A model generated the notes under the pieces. The model saw nothing but the letters and a program-made list of their open reading frames with translations. It was not told where the DNA came from and made no database searches. From Caryophanales bacterium (lineage in GTDB: Bacteria > Bacillota_I > Bacilli_A > RF39 > UBA660), in NCBI GenBank assembly GCA_016290885.1, contig JAEEVN010000001.1, positions 62,001 through 126,000 on the forward strand: a stretch of DNA of 64,000 nt, read 5' to 3'. Below are positions 27,100 to 37,817 of this stretch, piece after piece. How positions within the stretch are numbered: position 1 is the first letter of the stretch; every line of letters starts with the position of its first letter. The position numbers and the translations under genes were made by a program.

Positions 27100-28050
27100 C
27101 TAATCATCATTCTTGAAAGAAAGTCCCATAGCTTTAACTTTATCTAGAACTTCTTTTAATGATTTCTTTCCTAAGTTTCTGATTTTCATCATATCGCTTT
27201 CTTTTCTGTTAACTAGATCTTGCATTGTATTAATACCTGATCTCTTTAAGCAGTTATAAGCTCTTACTGAGAATTCCATATCATCAATTGAAGTTTCTAA
27301 AGCTTTAACTTTTGGATCTTCTTCTTTTTCAGCCATAATTCCTGTAACATCAGCGATTTCATTTAATTTAGTTAATATATCTAAATGTTCAATTAGGATT
27401 CTACTTGCTAAAGCAATTGCTTCTTCAGCTCTCATAGAACCATCAGTCCAAATTTCCATTATTAATTTATCATAATTAGTTGATTGACCAACTCTGGCTT
27501 CTTCAACTTCATAATTAACTCTTTCAATTGGAGAATAATTAGAATCCATAGATATAGTTCCAACTTTAGCCTTCTTTAATAATTTCTTATTAGCTTCTGC
27601 ACGAACATATCCTCTACCATTACCAACAGTAATTTCCATGTTTAATTTACCACCTTTAACGATAGTACAAATAACTTGGTCTTTATTGATAATTTCAACA
27701 TCAGTTGGACATTCAATATCTCCTGCTGTTACTATTCCTTCTTTATTAGTGTTAATAGTTAATACTTGTTCTTCTTCAGATAAGTTCTTAACAATAACGT
27801 TTTTTAAATTTAAAACTATTGTAGTAACATCTTCATAGATTCCATCAATTGTTTCAAATTCATGATTTACTCCATCTATATTGATTGAAGTAATTGCACT
27901 TCCTGGTAAGCTTGAAAGCATTACTCTTCTTAAAGCATTACCTAAAGTTAAACCAAACCCTTTTTCTAGTGGTTCAAGTTCGAATTTACCATAGTTACTA
28001 GTTTCATCATATTCAGTAACTTTATATTGTGGTTTTTCAAATTTTATCAT
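27100..28050 (-). CDS. rpoA: DNA-directed RNA polymerase subunit alpha
   Basis: A 316-residue subunit that dimerises to start RNA polymerase assembly and contacts upstream DNA and activators. The N-terminal domain ([20 protein letters not shown], then LPGSAIT) and the C-terminal HhH domain ([19 protein letters not shown] and IRNLGKKSL) are complete. I chose ATG 28050 (MIKFEKP), with AAGGAG 9 bp upstream. The open frame runs 54 bases further upstream into rpsK without another plausible start. Confidence 0.98.
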   Translation of the reverse strand: MIKFEKPQYKVTEYDETSNYGKFELEPLEKGFGLTLGNALRRVMLSSLPGSAITSINIDGVNHEFETIDGIYEDVTTIVLNLKNVIVKNLSEEEQVLTINTNKEGIVTAGDIECPTDVEIINKDQVICTIVKGGKLNMEITVGNGRGYVRAEANKKLLKKAKVGTISMDSNYSPIERVNYEVEEARVGQSTNYDKLIMEIWTDGSMRAEEAIALASRILIEHLDILTKLNEIADVTGIMAEKEEDPKVKALETSIDDMEFSVRAYNCLKRSGINTMQDLVNRKESDMMKIRNLGKKSLKEVLDKVKAMGLSFKNDD

Positions 28051-28073
28051 TTCAACACACTCCTTTTTATTTA

Positions 28074-28457
28074 TTATCCTCTTGGACGTTTTGGTGGACG
28101 ACAACCATTATGTGGAATTGGTGTATCGTCTGTGATTGACATTATTTCAAGTCCTGCAACTTGTAAAGCTCTTATTGCAGTTTCTCTACCTGGACCAAGT
28201 CCTCTTACATAAACATCAATTTTTCTCATACCTGCATCATATGCTCCTTTAGCAGCAGCTTCTGCAGCTACTTGTGCAGCATATGGAGTAGATTTCTTTG
28301 CACTCTTAAATCCAACTGCTCCTGGAGCTGACCAACTAATAGCATTTCCTTCTGGGTCAGTAATTGTAACAATTGTATTGTTAAAAGATGCTTTTATATG
28401 AGCTGCTCCAACAGGAACATTCTTTTTAACTTTTCTTTTTCTTGCTTTATAAGCCAT
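28074..28457 (-). CDS. rpsK: 30S ribosomal protein S11
   Basis: A 127-residue platform protein of the small subunit. It contains [18 protein letters not shown] and the conserved C-terminus [18 protein letters not shown]. It sits between rpsM and rpoA; rpsD, which follows rpsK in proteobacteria, is absent, as is usual in Firmicutes. Confidence 0.98.
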   Translation of the reverse strand: MAYKARKRKVKKNVPVGAAHIKASFNNTIVTITDPEGNAISWSAPGAVGFKSAKKSTPYAAQVAAEAAAKGAYDAGMRKIDVYVRGLGPGRETAIRALQVAGLEIMSITDDTPIPHNGCRPPKRPRG

Positions 28458-28478
28458 ACAAAATTTCCTCCTAACCTA

Positions 28479-28844
28479 TTATTTCTTTTTGTTTGCAATT
28501 GTTTTTGGTTTACCCTTACGAGTTCTAGCATTAGTTCTAGTTCTTTGACCTCTAACAGGTAATCCTTTTTTATGACGAAGACCTTGATAAGATCCAATTT
28601 CCATCTTATTCTTGATGTTCATTGCAACTTCTCTTCTTAAATCTCCTTCAACTACATGCTTATCAATTTCTTTTCTTAATGCTGCTACTTCATCATCTGT
28701 TAAATCTTTTGCTTTTTTAGCTTTATCAACTTTAGCTGCATCGCAGATTTCACTAGATAATTTTTGTCCAATACCATAAATTGAAGTTAATGCTATCCAA
28801 ATATTCTTTTCATTTGGAAGATCTACACCTTTAATACGTGCCAT
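28479..28844 (-). CDS. rpsM: 30S ribosomal protein S13
   Basis: A 121-residue head protein contacting tRNA and the intersubunit bridge. It begins [20 protein letters not shown] and has the basic tail [18 protein letters not shown]. It lies between rpmJ and rpsK. Confidence 0.98.
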   Translation of the reverse strand: MARIKGVDLPNEKNIWIALTSIYGIGQKLSSEICDAAKVDKAKKAKDLTDDEVAALRKEIDKHVVEGDLRREVAMNIKNKMEIGSYQGLRHKKGLPVRGQRTRTNARTRKGKPKTIANKKK

Positions 28845-28860
28845 AAACTAATACCTCCTA

Positions 28861-28974
28861 TTAACCTTGTCTTTGTTTGTGTTTAGGGTTACTACAAATA
28901 ACTCTAACTACACCTTTTCTTTTAATTATTCTGCATTTATCGCAGATTTTCTTTACTGAAGATCTAACTTTCAT
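28861..28974 (-). CDS. rpmJ: 50S ribosomal protein L36
   Basis: A 37-residue gene, too short for most gene finders. The translation begins [20 protein letters not shown] and ends NPKHKQRQG. The zinc ligands C11, C14, C27 and H32 are present (the C+ form). It lies in the usual place between infA and rpsM and has its own Shine-Dalgarno site, GGAGA. Confidence 0.97.
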   Translation of the reverse strand: MKVRSSVKKICDKCRIIKRKGVVRVICSNPKHKQRQG

Positions 28975-28985
28975 ATTTTTCTCTC

Positions 28986-29204
28986 CTATCTTTTATTCCA
29001 TATTATACGCCCATGTGTTATATCTACTGGTGATAATTCTAAGACTACTGTATCGCCTGGTAAGATGCGAATGTTATTCATTCGTATTTTACCAGAAACA
29101 TGAGCTTCTACAGTATAACCGTTATCAAGTTGTACTTTAAATTTTCCGCTTTTTAAAACTTCAATAACTTTACCTTCTACTTCGATTACATCATTCTTTG
29201 CCAT
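28986..29204 (-). CDS. infA: translation initiation factor IF-1
   Basis: A 72-residue OB-fold factor that occupies the A site during initiation. It starts [17 protein letters not shown] and contains [18 protein letters not shown] chose ATG 29204, with AGGAG upstream; a TTG three codons earlier abuts the ribosome binding site. The start overlaps the map stop by 14 bp, so translation is likely coupled. Confidence 0.98.
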   Translation of the reverse strand: MAKNDVIEVEGKVIEVLKSGKFKVQLDNGYTVEAHVSGKIRMNNIRILPGDTVVLELSPVDITHGRIIWNKR

Positions 29205-29955
29205 TTTTATCAACTCCTGTCAATAATATTGGACCGTCTTTTGTTATAGCTATAGTATGTTCAAAGTGAGCTGCATTACTACCATCACAGGTATATGCAG
29301 TTAACTCATTTTCATCTACTTCTAATTCTTCTGAACCAAATGTTAGCATTGGTTCAATAGCTATAACCATACCTTCTTTAAGAAGTGGTCCTGTTCCTTC
29401 TTTACCATAATTTGGTACACTTGGATCTTCATGTACTGAAGTTCCAACACCATGACCTACGAACTCTCTAACAACACCTAAGTGATGTTTAGTCGCATAT
29501 TCATAAACAGCATGTCCAATATCACCAACTCTGTTTCCAATGACTGCTTTCTTTATTCCTTCATAAAGGGCTTTTTCTGTATGCTCCATTAAATATTTAT
29601 CATTGTCTGATATATTTCCCACAGCATAAGTCCAACCTGAATCTCCATGATATCCTTTATAACAAGCACCTATATCTATAGTAATTATGTCTCCATTTTT
29701 TAATTTATAGTTACTTGGAACTCCATGCACTATACAATCATTAACTGATGTACATACTGAAGCAGGAAATCCTTCACATCCCTTAAAAGATGGAGTACAT
29801 CCTTTACTACGTATAAATTCTTCACAAAGTCTATCTAATTCCTTTGTTGTTATTCCCTCTTTAATAAAAGGTTTTATATATTGATGAGTTTGGTAAACGA
29901 CATTACCAGCTTGTTTTAATAATTCAATTTCTCTTGGAGATTTAATTGTAATCAT
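29191..29955 (-). CDS. map: methionine aminopeptidase, type I
   Basis: A 254-residue dinuclear metalloenzyme that removes initiator Met from nascent proteins. Metal and active-site segments are all visible: [51 protein letters not shown] and [12 protein letters not shown]. It starts at the base where adk stops and is followed by infA, the standard adk-map-infA order. Confidence 0.98.
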   Translation of the reverse strand: MITIKSPREIELLKQAGNVVYQTHQYIKPFIKEGITTKELDRLCEEFIRSKGCTPSFKGCEGFPASVCTSVNDCIVHGVPSNYKLKNGDIITIDIGACYKGYHGDSGWTYAVGNISDNDKYLMEHTEKALYEGIKKAVIGNRVGDIGHAVYEYATKHHLGVVREFVGHGVGTSVHEDPSVPNYGKEGTGPLLKEGMVIAIEPMLTFGSEELEVDENELTAYTCDGSNAAHFEHTIAITKDGPILLTGVDKNGKE

Positions 29956-30560
29956 TATCTCATCTCCTTATCTAAATTATCATATAAACTTTCTAGAGTA
30001 TCATTATTATAAATCTTAACTAATTTATCTTTATAATAATCTACTAAAGGTTTTGTTTCTTTTAGATATGTATCATATCTATTTTCAAATACTTCTTTAG
30101 TATCATCTTCTCTAGTTATTAAATTACCACCACATATCATGCATTCTTTACTATCAATTAATTCTTTATTATAAACTCTCTTGCATTTATCACAAGTTAA
30201 TCTATTAATAACTCTCTTCGCTGCAATTTCTTTATCTATATCTATAAATATAACTTTATCTAAATCAATATTATTTTCTTTTAGAAATTGATCTAAAATT
30301 TTGGCTTGATTTAAATTTCTAGGAATACCATCTAAAATTATATTATCTGAATTAATATTTCTTTTTAACACATCCATGACTAGTTCATCAGAAACGAATT
30401 TACCATTATCAATTAAAGATTTAATTTCTTCATTAACTAATGCTTCGTTTCTTAGTAAACTACCTGATGATATATGTTTATATCCATATTTATTTTCAAT
30501 ATAATCAGATGCTGTACCTTTTCCAGCTCCTGGAGAAGCTAGTAAAATAATGCACTTCAT
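29955..30560 (-). CDS. adk: adenylate kinase
   Basis: This enzyme interconverts ATP + AMP and 2 ADP. The 201-residue protein is slightly shorter than the usual 210-217. The P-loop is ASPGAGKGT. The AMP site DGIPRNLNQA is present. The lid is the zinc-binding form with C123, C126, C140 and C143 (CDKC...CMIC), typical of Gram-positive bacteria. It lies between secY and map. Confidence 0.97.
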   Translation of the reverse strand: MKCIILLASPGAGKGTASDYIENKYGYKHISSGSLLRNEALVNEEIKSLIDNGKFVSDELVMDVLKRNINSDNIILDGIPRNLNQAKILDQFLKENNIDLDKVIFIDIDKEIAAKRVINRLTCDKCKRVYNKELIDSKECMICGGNLITREDDTKEVFENRYDTYLKETKPLVDYYKDKLVKIYNNDTLESLYDNLDKEMR

Positions 30561-30561
30561 A

Positions 30562-31815
30562 TTAAAATCTTCCTTTATATTCTTTTTGTTCTAATACACT
30601 TTCAATTTGCTTGAATGTTTCAAGTGCAACTCCTACAACGATTATTAATCCAGTTCCTCCAATTGAAATATTTGTATTTTGTACATTAGAGTAATTTTGG
30701 AATAATATTGGTAAAGCTGCTATTACAACTAAGAATAATGTACCAAAAGTAGTTATTCTAACTAATACTTTAGTAATATATTTTTTAGTTTCAACACCAG
30801 GTCTAATTCCTGGAATATATCCACCATTTTGTTGTAAATTCTTGCTTATTTCTTCAGGTCTAAATTGAAGTAATGTATATACATAACTAAATATAACTAT
30901 TAATACTAAATAAACAATTAGTCCAACAGTTGTATTATAGTTTAAATATGTAGAAACAAACTTAACAAATCCTTCATTATTAATAAATCTTGCTAATACT
31001 TGTGGAATACTTATACAAGCAGATGCAAATATTACTGGAATAACACTTGCAGCATTAACTTTGAAAGGTATATATGTTTGTTTAGCTCCATATGAACTAG
31101 TTGTTTTATTTGAATATTGAATAGGAATTCTTCTTTCAGATTCTGAAATGAATACTACTCCTACTACGATTGCTAAATATATAACTATATATACTATAAA
31201 TGAAATAATACCTAAGAATAGATTACTATTTCCTAAAACAAATGTCTTAAATGCTTCAGTCATCATGAATGGGAATGAAACAACTATACCAGATAAGATA
31301 ATTAGTGATAAACCATTACCTATACCTTTTTGAGTTATTTGATCACCAATCCATAATAAGAATGCAGTACCTGCAGTTAATATTAGAGATACTTTAATAT
31401 ATTCAAATGTTGTTGCACTTGTACCAAGTATACTAAATGCAAGTCCAAATCCTTGAATTAAAGCAACTCCTATACCTAAATATCTTGTAATTCTATTTAA
31501 CTTTCTTCTTCCAGTATAACCTTCTTTAGCTAAATCTGAGAAGTATGGAATAATATCCATTTGAAGTAATTGAACTACGATTGATGCACTAATATAAGGC
31601 ATAACACCTAGTGCGAATATTGATGAATTCTTTAAAGCTCCTCCACCAATAACATTTAATAATTCTAGGAATCCTAAATTATTATTTTCTGTTGTTCCAG
31701 GTATTCTAACATTTGTTCCAATTATAAATATTGCTAAACACGCTAATGTGAATAGTATTCTTTTTCTTAGTTCTTTATTTCTTTTTGCAAAGATATCTTT
31801 TATTTTAGCAAACAT
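30562..31815 (-). CDS. secY: protein translocase subunit SecY
   Basis: The channel subunit of the Sec translocon, 417 residues with about ten membrane segments. Recognisable parts are the N-terminal LRKRILFTLACLAIFIIGT, the plug region GGALKNSSIFALGVMPYISA, and the C-terminal cytosolic loops (FRPEEISKNLQQNGGYIPGI and the end QIESVLEQKEYKGRF). The large number of exported proteins in this window depends on it. It lies between rplO and adk with 1-bp gaps. Confidence 0.98.
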   Translation of the reverse strand: MFAKIKDIFAKRNKELRKRILFTLACLAIFIIGTNVRIPGTTENNNLGFLELLNVIGGGALKNSSIFALGVMPYISASIVVQLLQMDIIPYFSDLAKEGYTGRRKLNRITRYLGIGVALIQGFGLAFSILGTSATTFEYIKVSLILTAGTAFLLWIGDQITQKGIGNGLSLIILSGIVVSFPFMMTEAFKTFVLGNSNLFLGIISFIVYIVIYLAIVVGVVFISESERRIPIQYSNKTTSSYGAKQTYIPFKVNAASVIPVIFASACISIPQVLARFINNEGFVKFVSTYLNYNTTVGLIVYLVLIVIFSYVYTLLQFRPEEISKNLQQNGGYIPGIRPGVETKKYITKVLVRITTFGTLFLVVIAALPILFQNYSNVQNTNISIGGTGLIIVVGVALETFKQIESVLEQKEYKGRF

Positions 31816-31816
31816 A

Positions 31817-32260
31817 CTAGATCACCTTCGCTTTTCCACCAGCTTGTTCTATCTTTTCTTTTGCTTCTTTTGAAAATTTATTTGCGCTTACTGTTAATTT
31901 CTTAGTAATTTCTCCATTACCAAGTACTTTAAGACCATCTTTCATGTCTTTAACTAATCCCATTTCTTTTAATAATTCTGGAGTTATTTCTGTACCTTCT
32001 TTAAAATTATTTAAATCACCAACATTAATTATTGCATATTTAGTTTCAAAGTTATAGTTATTAAAACCTCTCTTTGGAATTCTAAATACTAATGGATTTT
32101 GTCCTCCTTCAAAACCAGGTCTAACTCCTCCACCACTACGTGAATTTTGTCCTTTTTGACCTCTTCCTGAAGTCTTACCATTACCAGATCCGATTCCTCT
32201 ACCTACTCTGTTACGAGTTTGCATAGAACCTTTAGTAAATTTTAAATTATTTAATTCCAT
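31817..32260 (-). CDS. rplO: 50S ribosomal protein L15
   Basis: A 147-residue large-subunit protein with the Gly/Arg-rich N-terminal extension [20 protein letters not shown] and the RGFNNYNF motif. It directly follows rpsE (1-bp gap); the rpmD gene that normally separates them is missing. Confidence 0.98.
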   Translation of the reverse strand: MELNNLKFTKGSMQTRNRVGRGIGSGNGKTSGRGQKGQNSRSGGGVRPGFEGGQNPLVFRIPKRGFNNYNFETKYAIINVGDLNNFKEGTEITPELLKEMGLVKDMKDGLKVLGNGEITKKLTVSANKFSKEAKEKIEQAGGKAKVI

Positions 32261-32261
32261 A

Positions 32262-32774
32262 TTATCTAATCTCCTCTACAGATTTACCTCTAAGACTAGC
32301 TATGTGTTCAGCACTCTTTTGAGCAACTAAAGCTCTCATAGTTGCTTTAGAAGTATTAATTTTTGTATTAGATCCTAGTGATTTAGATACAACGTCCTTT
32401 AGTCCTGCTAATTCTAGAACAGTTCTAACTGGACCTCCAGCGATAATACCAGTACCGGCTTTAGCAGGCTTAAGTAATACTTTAGCTGCTCCAGCTTCAC
32501 CTATAATATCATGAGATATAGTTCTTCCATCGATAATATCGATTTTCTTAATATTTTTAACAGCTTGCATTCTAGCTTTTTTAATAGCATCTACTACTTC
32601 GCTAGATTTTCCAGAACCAATACCTACTTTTCCTTTTTTATCTCCTACTGCAACAGTAGCTGAAAAATGTAGAGTACGTCCTCCTTTTGTTACTTTTGTA
32701 ACACGACGAAGTGATAATACTTCATCTTTATAATTATCTTCTTGCTTACGCATATTTCTTTCTTTCTTTTCCAT
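32262..32774 (-). CDS. rpsE: 30S ribosomal protein S5
   Basis: A 170-residue accuracy-related protein of the small subunit. It shows [33 protein letters not shown] and [13 protein letters not shown]. The start has AAGGAG upstream. The N-terminus is rich in charged residues before the double-stranded RNA-binding region. It is immediately followed by rplO. Confidence 0.98.
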   Translation of the reverse strand: MEKKERNMRKQEDNYKDEVLSLRRVTKVTKGGRTLHFSATVAVGDKKGKVGIGSGKSSEVVDAIKKARMQAVKNIKKIDIIDGRTISHDIIGEAGAAKVLLKPAKAGTGIIAGGPVRTVLELAGLKDVVSKSLGSNTKINTSKATMRALVAQKSAEHIASLRGKSVEEIR

Positions 32775-32788
32775 ATACTCGCTCCTTA

Positions 32789-33151
32789 TTAAAATTCTAA
32801 TCCGTTTTCTCTAGCAGCGTCAGCTAATGCTTCAACTCTTCCGTGATATAAATATCCACCTCTATCAAAAACTACTTTAGTAATTTTTGCTTTTTTAGCT
32901 CTTTTAGCTATTTCAGCACCAACAATCTTAGCTGCTTCTATATTTCCACCATTAGTGATTTTTAAATCTTTATCCATTGATGAACAAGAAACTAATGTTT
33001 TTCCTTCAACATCATCGATAATTTGAACACTAATGTGTTTAGCAGATCTAAATACATTTAATCTTGGAATATCTTTTGTACCAGATACTTTAGCTCTTAC
33101 TCTTTTATGTCTTTCTAAGCGAGATTCATTTCTTGATACTTTCTTTATCAT
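32789..33151 (-). CDS. rplR: 50S ribosomal protein L18
   Basis: A 120-residue 5S rRNA-binding protein. The segments [18 protein letters not shown] and [20 protein letters not shown] are diagnostic. It lies between rplF and rpsE. Confidence 0.98.
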   Translation of the reverse strand: MIKKVSRNESRLERHKRVRAKVSGTKDIPRLNVFRSAKHISVQIIDDVEGKTLVSCSSMDKDLKITNGGNIEAAKIVGAEIAKRAKKAKITKVVFDRGGYLYHGRVEALADAARENGLEF

Positions 33152-33172
33152 ATATAAGACTCTCCTTTTCTA

Positions 33173-33712
33173 CTATTTAGATGCTTTCTTTCCTTCTTTA
33201 CGACGGATGAATTCATCTTTATAACGAACACCTTTACCTTTATATGGTTCAGGTTTTCTAACTTTTCTAACTTTAGCTGCGAATTCGCCAACTAATTCTT
33301 TATCAATACCATTTACTGTAATTTCAGTATTTGAAACTGTTTCAATAGTTAATCCTTGTGGAATAGCTAATTCAACTGGATGAGAGTATCCTGCATTAAC
33401 TACTAATACATTTCCTCTAACTTGGAATCTATATCCAACACCAATTATTTCTAATCCTTTAGAATAACCTTCACTAACACCTTTAATCATATTTTTGATT
33501 AATGAGTTAGTAGTTCCATGCATAGCATTAGCAAATTTAGTTTTACCACCAGTTTCAACAGTTAATTTAGTTTCTTCTACATTAACTTTGATTCCTTCTT
33601 TTAAAGTTAAACTTAATTCACCTTTTGCACCTTTAACAGTTACAACATTTTCATTAACAGTTACTGTAACTCCAGCAGGTATTGTTAATTCTCTATTTCC
33701 TATACGGCTCAT
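33173..33712 (-). CDS. rplF: 50S ribosomal protein L6
   Basis: A 179-residue large-subunit protein. It begins MSRIGNRELTIPAGVTVTV and has the C-terminal signature RKVRKPEPYKGKGVRYKDE. It lies between rpsH and rplR. Confidence 0.98.
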   Translation of the reverse strand: MSRIGNRELTIPAGVTVTVNENVVTVKGAKGELSLTLKEGIKVNVEETKLTVETGGKTKFANAMHGTTNSLIKNMIKGVSEGYSKGLEIIGVGYRFQVRGNVLVVNAGYSHPVELAIPQGLTIETVSNTEITVNGIDKELVGEFAAKVRKVRKPEPYKGKGVRYKDEFIRRKEGKKASK

Positions 33713-33734
33713 ATTCTTACTCTCCTTACTTTTG

Positions 33735-34121
33735 TTACCAAATATATGCTAAAACTTCTCCACCAACACCGTTTTTACGAGCTTCCTTATCAGTCATAAC
33801 TCCTTTAGATGTTGATAAAATAGCAATTCCTAATCCGTTTAATACGTATGGAACTTCTTCAGCTTGAGCATATACACGTAATCCTGGTTTAGAAATGCAT
33901 CTTAATCCAGTGATTACTCTTTCTTTATTTGCACCATATTTTAATGTTATAGTTAAAGTTTTATCATCTTTACTATAATCACTAATATATCCTTCAGCTT
34001 TTAATATACTTGCTATTTGTTCTTTCATTTTTGAAAGAGGCATAGAAACTTCTGCATATCTTAATTGATTAGCATTTCTAATTCTAGTAAGCATATCAGC
34101 AATTGGACTTGATACTACCAT
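33735..34121 (-). CDS. rpsH: 30S ribosomal protein S8
   Basis: A 128-residue central-domain assembly protein. It has [20 protein letters not shown] and the C-terminal [20 protein letters not shown]. In Escherichia coli S8 represses the spc operon; nothing here shows whether that applies. Confidence 0.98.
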   Translation of the reverse strand: MVVSSPIADMLTRIRNANQLRYAEVSMPLSKMKEQIASILKAEGYISDYSKDDKTLTITLKYGANKERVITGLRCISKPGLRVYAQAEEVPYVLNGLGIAILSTSKGVMTDKEARKNGVGGEVLAYIW

Positions 34122-34133
34122 AATATATCCTCC

Positions 34134-34319
34134 TTACCAACTTGATTTTTTAACACCTGGTATTTCACCTTTATATGCTAATTCTCTAAAACATATTCTG
34201 CAAATACCATATTTTCTTAATACTGCATGTGGTCTTCCACATCTAGCACATCTAGTATATTCACGTACAGCATATTTTTGTTTTCTTTGTTGTTTAACAA
34301 CCATACTTTTCTTTGCCAT
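34134..34319 (-). CDS. rpsN: 30S ribosomal protein S14, zinc-binding type
   Basis: A 61-residue S14 of the short zinc form, with Cys pairs in [20 protein letters not shown]. It lies between rplE and rpsH, the Firmicutes arrangement. Confidence 0.98.
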   Translation of the reverse strand: MAKKSMVVKQQRKQKYAVREYTRCARCGRPHAVLRKYGICRICFRELAYKGEIPGVKKSSW

Positions 34320-34331
34320 TATTTCCTCCTA

Positions 34332-34871
34332 TTACTTTCTAAAAGGAATTCCGATTTCATTTAATAAATCAAACGCTTCATCATTAGATTTTGCTGTTGT
34401 AACAAAAACTATATCCATTCCACGAGTCTTTACAATGTTATCGTATTCTATTTCTGCAAATATCATTTGTTCTTTTATACCTAAAGTATAATTTCCTCTA
34501 CCATCAAATGCTTTTGTTGAAACTCCTCTGAAGTCTCTAACACTTGGTAATGCTATTCTTATTAATTTATCTAAGAATGTCCACATTTTTTCACCACGTA
34601 ATGTAACTTTGCATCCGATTGCTTGTCCTTGTCTTAAATGGAAACCTGCAATAGACTTTTTAGCTTTAGTTATAACTGGTTTAGATCCAGTGATAGCTTG
34701 TAGTTCATTAACTGCAGCGTCTAAATATTTATCATTTTCAGTTGCATCACCAACACCAATATTAATAACTATTTTTTCTAATTTTGGTGCTTGCATAACT
34801 GTTTTATAATTATACTTTTCTACTAATTTAGGAATAACTTCCTTTTTATATTTTTCACTTAGGCTGTTCAT
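34332..34871 (-). CDS. rplE: 50S ribosomal protein L5
   Basis: A 179-residue 5S rRNA-binding protein. It contains [20 protein letters not shown] and the C-terminal [16 protein letters not shown]. The start is ATG 34871, with GGAGG 7 bp upstream; a GTG at 34889 lies before that site and overlaps rplX. Confidence 0.97.
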   Translation of the reverse strand: MNSLSEKYKKEVIPKLVEKYNYKTVMQAPKLEKIVINIGVGDATENDKYLDAAVNELQAITGSKPVITKAKKSIAGFHLRQGQAIGCKVTLRGEKMWTFLDKLIRIALPSVRDFRGVSTKAFDGRGNYTLGIKEQMIFAEIEYDNIVKTRGMDIVFVTTAKSNDEAFDLLNEIGIPFRK

Positions 34872-34888
34872 AGGTTTTCCTCCTTCCA

Positions 34889-35200
34889 CTACTTAAGTAT
34901 TTCTTTTGATTTTACTGAAATTCTTGTTTTATTTCCTTTTTCATCGATTTTTTTAGCTATTCTAGTTCTCTTCTTAGTCTTTGGATCTATAATCATAACA
35001 TTTGAAGCATGAATTGGAGCTTCAACTTTAATTATTCCTCCATTTTCATTATTAGCATTAGGTTTAACATGTTTTGTAACCATGTTAGCGCCTTCTACTA
35101 TAACTTTATTTTCTTTCTTTAATGTTTTAATTATTTTTCCTTCAGTACCTTTGGATTTACCAGAAATAACTACTACTTTATCTCCAACTTTTAAGTTCAT
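34889..35200 (-). CDS. rplX: 50S ribosomal protein L24
   Basis: A 103-residue assembly-initiating protein with a KOW motif ([20 protein letters not shown]). It lies between rplN and rplE. Confidence 0.98.
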   Translation of the reverse strand: MNLKVGDKVVVISGKSKGTEGKIIKTLKKENKVIVEGANMVTKHVKPNANNENGGIIKVEAPIHASNVMIIDPKTKKRTRIAKKIDEKGNKTRISVKSKEILK

Positions 35201-35218
35201 AAATCCTCCTTATTTATC

Positions 35219-35584
35219 CTATAACACTTCTTTAGCAAGTGATACGATCTTCATATAATCATTATCACGAAGCTCACGTGCAACAGGACCAAGTACACGT
35301 GTACCTACTGGACTCTTATCATCGTTAATTATTACGCATGCATTATCATCGAATCTGATATAACTTCCGTCAGGTCTTCTAACAGGTTTAACAGTTCTTG
35401 CGATAACAGCTTTAACAACTTTACCAGCTTTAATAGTACCGTTTGGTGTAGCCTTTTTAACTGTACAAACTACTACGTCACCAAGACTACCAACTCTTTT
35501 ATTTCCACCAAGAACTCTAATAACTAAAACTTCTTTAGCACCAGAGTTATCTGCTACTTTTAAGCGACTTTCTTGTTGAATCAT
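35219..35584 (-). CDS. rplN: 50S ribosomal protein L14
   Basis: A 121-residue interface protein. It begins [20 protein letters not shown] and ends in the family tail [20 protein letters not shown]. It lies between rpsQ and rplX. Confidence 0.98.
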   Translation of the reverse strand: MIQQESRLKVADNSGAKEVLVIRVLGGNKRVGSLGDVVVCTVKKATPNGTIKAGKVVKAVIARTVKPVRRPDGSYIRFDDNACVIINDDKSPVGTRVLGPVARELRDNDYMKIVSLAKEVL

Positions 35585-35611
35585 ATTAATCCTCCTTCTT
35601 TTTTATAGAGA

Positions 35612-35869
35612 TTATAAGATTATTGCTTCTTCAACAATCTCAACTAAATTATATCTTTTTGTTTTAGATATAGGTTTTGTCTCTACTATACGTACTTTAT
35701 CTCCAACTTTAGCTTTATTTTCTTCATCATGAGCTCTATATTTCTTTGAAGATTTTATACGTTTTCCATATAATGGGCTTTTCTTATAAGTTTCTACAGT
35801 AACAGTTATAGTCTTATCATTAGCAGCACTAGTAACTGTACCAATTATTTCTTTATGTTTATGTTCCAT
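35612..35869 (-). CDS. rpsQ: 30S ribosomal protein S17
   Basis: An 85-residue OB-fold protein. Diagnostic segments are [20 protein letters not shown] and [19 protein letters not shown]. It lies between rpmC and rplN. Confidence 0.98.
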   Translation of the reverse strand: MEHKHKEIIGTVTSAANDKTITVTVETYKKSPLYGKRIKSSKKYRAHDEENKAKVGDKVRIVETKPISKTKRYNLVEIVEEAIIL

Positions 35870-35871
35870 AA

Positions 35872-36072
35872 TTAAGCCTCCTTAGTATTTTCACGCTCAG
35901 CAATTATCATTTTAATTCTAGCGATTGTCTTTCTTATTTCTTTAATTCTTGAAGGTTTTTCTAAATTACCAACAGCACTTTGGAATCTAAGATTATAAAG
36001 TTCTGTTTTTAATTCATCTTCTTTTTTAAGTAACTCTTCAGTGGTTAATTCTCTTAATTCTTTAGCCTTCAT
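35872..36072 (-). CDS. rpmC: 50S ribosomal protein L29
   Basis: A 66-residue helical protein near the exit tunnel. It has [19 protein letters not shown] and the [20 protein letters not shown] signature. The start overlaps the rplP 3' end by 11 bp. Confidence 0.97.
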   Translation of the reverse strand: MKAKELRELTTEELLKKEDELKTELYNLRFQSAVGNLEKPSRIKEIRKTIARIKMIIAERENTKEA

Positions 36073-36493
36073 TTACTTCACCACTTTCTTTTTTTACAAA
36101 TTTACATTTAACAGGTAATTTATGTGAAGCAAGTCTTAATGCTTCTCTTGCAGTAGCTTCATCAATTTCTGCTACTTCAAACATAATTTTACCTTCTTTA
36201 ACGCATGCAACCCATAATTCAGGTTCACCTTTACCAGTACCCATACGAGTTTCAGCAGCATGTCTTGTTAATGAGAAATGAGGGAATATATTAGTATAAA
36301 CTTTTCCTCCTCTTTTCATGTAACGAGTCATAGCTACTCTTGCAGCTTCTATTTGTTGTTGAGTAATCCATGCGCCTTCTTTAGCTTGTAAACCAAATTC
36401 ACCATAATGTAATTCTAAATTTCCTTTAGCTTTTCCATCATGATAAACTCTATGGTTTTTTCTATGCTTCACTCTTTTTGGAATTAGACCCAT
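36062..36493 (-). CDS. rplP: 50S ribosomal protein L16
   Basis: A 143-residue protein organising the A-site region of the large subunit. It begins [21 protein letters not shown] chose ATG 36493: AGGAGGT lies 7 bases upstream, while the ATG at 36499 is only 2 bases from it. The first codons overlap the end of rpsC in another frame. Confidence 0.96.
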   Translation of the reverse strand: MGLIPKRVKHRKNHRVYHDGKAKGNLELHYGEFGLQAKEGAWITQQQIEAARVAMTRYMKRGGKVYTNIFPHFSLTRHAAETRMGTGKGEPELWVACVKEGKIMFEVAEIDEATAREALRLASHKLPVKCKFVKKESGEVNEG

Positions 36494-37148
36494 GTTCATT
36501 ACCTCCTTTTTTATTTTTCTTTGGAAGTACTTCACCCTTATAAATCCAAACTTTTACACCAATTTTACCAAATGTTGTATCAGCTTCTGCAGTTGCATAA
36601 TCAATGTCTGCACGAAGAGTATGTAATGGTGTAGTTCCTTCGTTGTATCCTTCACTTCTTGCGATATCAGCACCATTTAATCTTCCAGATACAGATGTCT
36701 TAATACCTTTAGCACCAGCCTTCATAGTATTACGAATAGCTCTCTTTTGTGCCATTTTATAAGATCCTCTGTTTTCAATTTGTTTAGCAATATTTTCAGC
36801 AACTAATTTAGCAACTAAATCAGGATTTTTAACTTCAAATATTGAAACAATTATATTTTCTTTTGTTAATTTACTTAATTCATTTTTTAATTTTTCTATT
36901 TCTTCACCGCCATGTCCGATTACAACACCAGGTTTAGCAGTGTAGATAACTACTTCAGTCTTTTTATTACTTCTATTAATATTTATTGAACTAACAGCAG
37001 CATCTTTTAATTTCTTATTTAAATAGTTTCTAATTTCATTATCAACTTTTAAATATTTAGCGAAATCTTTATTACCAGCATACCATTTACTAGTCCAATC
37101 TCTATTAATACCAATTCTCATTCCGACTGGATTAACTTTTTGTCCCAT
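36462..37148 (-). CDS. rpsC: 30S ribosomal protein S3
   Basis: A 228-residue head protein with a KH domain ([20 protein letters not shown]), starting [18 protein letters not shown]. The C-terminal domain contains [20 protein letters not shown]. The 3' end overlaps rplP by 32 bp and encodes a basic, Lys/Asn-rich tail. Confidence 0.98.
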   Translation of the reverse strand: MGQKVNPVGMRIGINRDWTSKWYAGNKDFAKYLKVDNEIRNYLNKKLKDAAVSSININRSNKKTEVVIYTAKPGVVIGHGGEEIEKLKNELSKLTKENIIVSIFEVKNPDLVAKLVAENIAKQIENRGSYKMAQKRAIRNTMKAGAKGIKTSVSGRLNGADIARSEGYNEGTTPLHTLRADIDYATAEADTTFGKIGVKVWIYKGEVLPKKNKKGGNEHGSNSKKSEA

Positions 37149-37165
37149 AATAAATTAACCTCCTT

Positions 37166-37501
37166 CTAATTTTTCTCAGCTACCACAATTGTGATATGAC
37201 TTGTTTTCTTGTCATGTCTATCAATGTGTGATCTTGATCCAAATCTATGTCTTTTAAGAATTGGACCATCATTTATAACTGCAGATTTAACAAATAAATT
37301 ATTCTTATCTAACTTTAAGTTATTTTCAGCATTTGCTGTAGCAGATATTAATACTTTATTTATTAAACGAGCAGATTTTTTATTCATATTATTTAATATA
37401 TCACTAGCTTCAGCTACACTCTTACCTTGAATAATTCTAGTTACTAATCTAGCTTTTCTTGGTACAAGTAAAACTGTTCTAGCAGTTGCTCTTGCTTCCA
37501 T
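37166..37501 (-). CDS. rplV: 50S ribosomal protein L22
   Basis: A 111-residue protein whose loop lines the exit tunnel. It contains RTVLLVPRKARLVTRIIQGK and the C-terminal GSRSHIDRHDKKTSHITIVV. It lies between rpsS and rpsC. Confidence 0.98.
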   Translation of the reverse strand: MEARATARTVLLVPRKARLVTRIIQGKSVAEASDILNNMNKKSARLINKVLISATANAENNLKLDKNNLFVKSAVINDGPILKRHRFGSRSHIDRHDKKTSHITIVVAEKN

Positions 37502-37532
37502 TAATATTCTCCTTCCCTAAAGTCAAATTCAA

Positions 37533-37799
37533 CTATTCGTCCTTTTTACCATGTCCAGTGAATTTTCTTGTTGGAGCAAATTCACCAAGCTTATGGCCTA
37601 CCATATCTTCTGTAACATATACTGGTATAAATTCTTTACCATTATGTACAGCAAAAGTATGTCCTATAAATTCAGGAAAAATTGTTGAACGACGTGACCA
37701 TGTCTTAACGACTTCTTTTTTTCCATTTTTATTCATTTCGATAACCTTATTCATTAATCTATCAAATACATAAGGTCCTTTTTTCAAACTTCTTGCCAT
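37533..37799 (-). CDS. rpsS: 30S ribosomal protein S19
   Basis: An 88-residue head protein that binds 16S rRNA with S13. It begins [19 protein letters not shown] and contains [20 protein letters not shown]. It lies between rplB and rplV. Confidence 0.98.
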   Translation of the reverse strand: MARSLKKGPYVFDRLMNKVIEMNKNGKKEVVKTWSRRSTIFPEFIGHTFAVHNGKEFIPVYVTEDMVGHKLGEFAPTRKFTGHGKKDE

Positions 37800-37817
37800 T
37801 TATATTTTTCCTTTCCT

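Noticed and set aside
28394-28597. Minus-strand 67-codon frame across rpsM and rpsK
   Set aside because: Overlaps two certain ribosomal genes in another frame.
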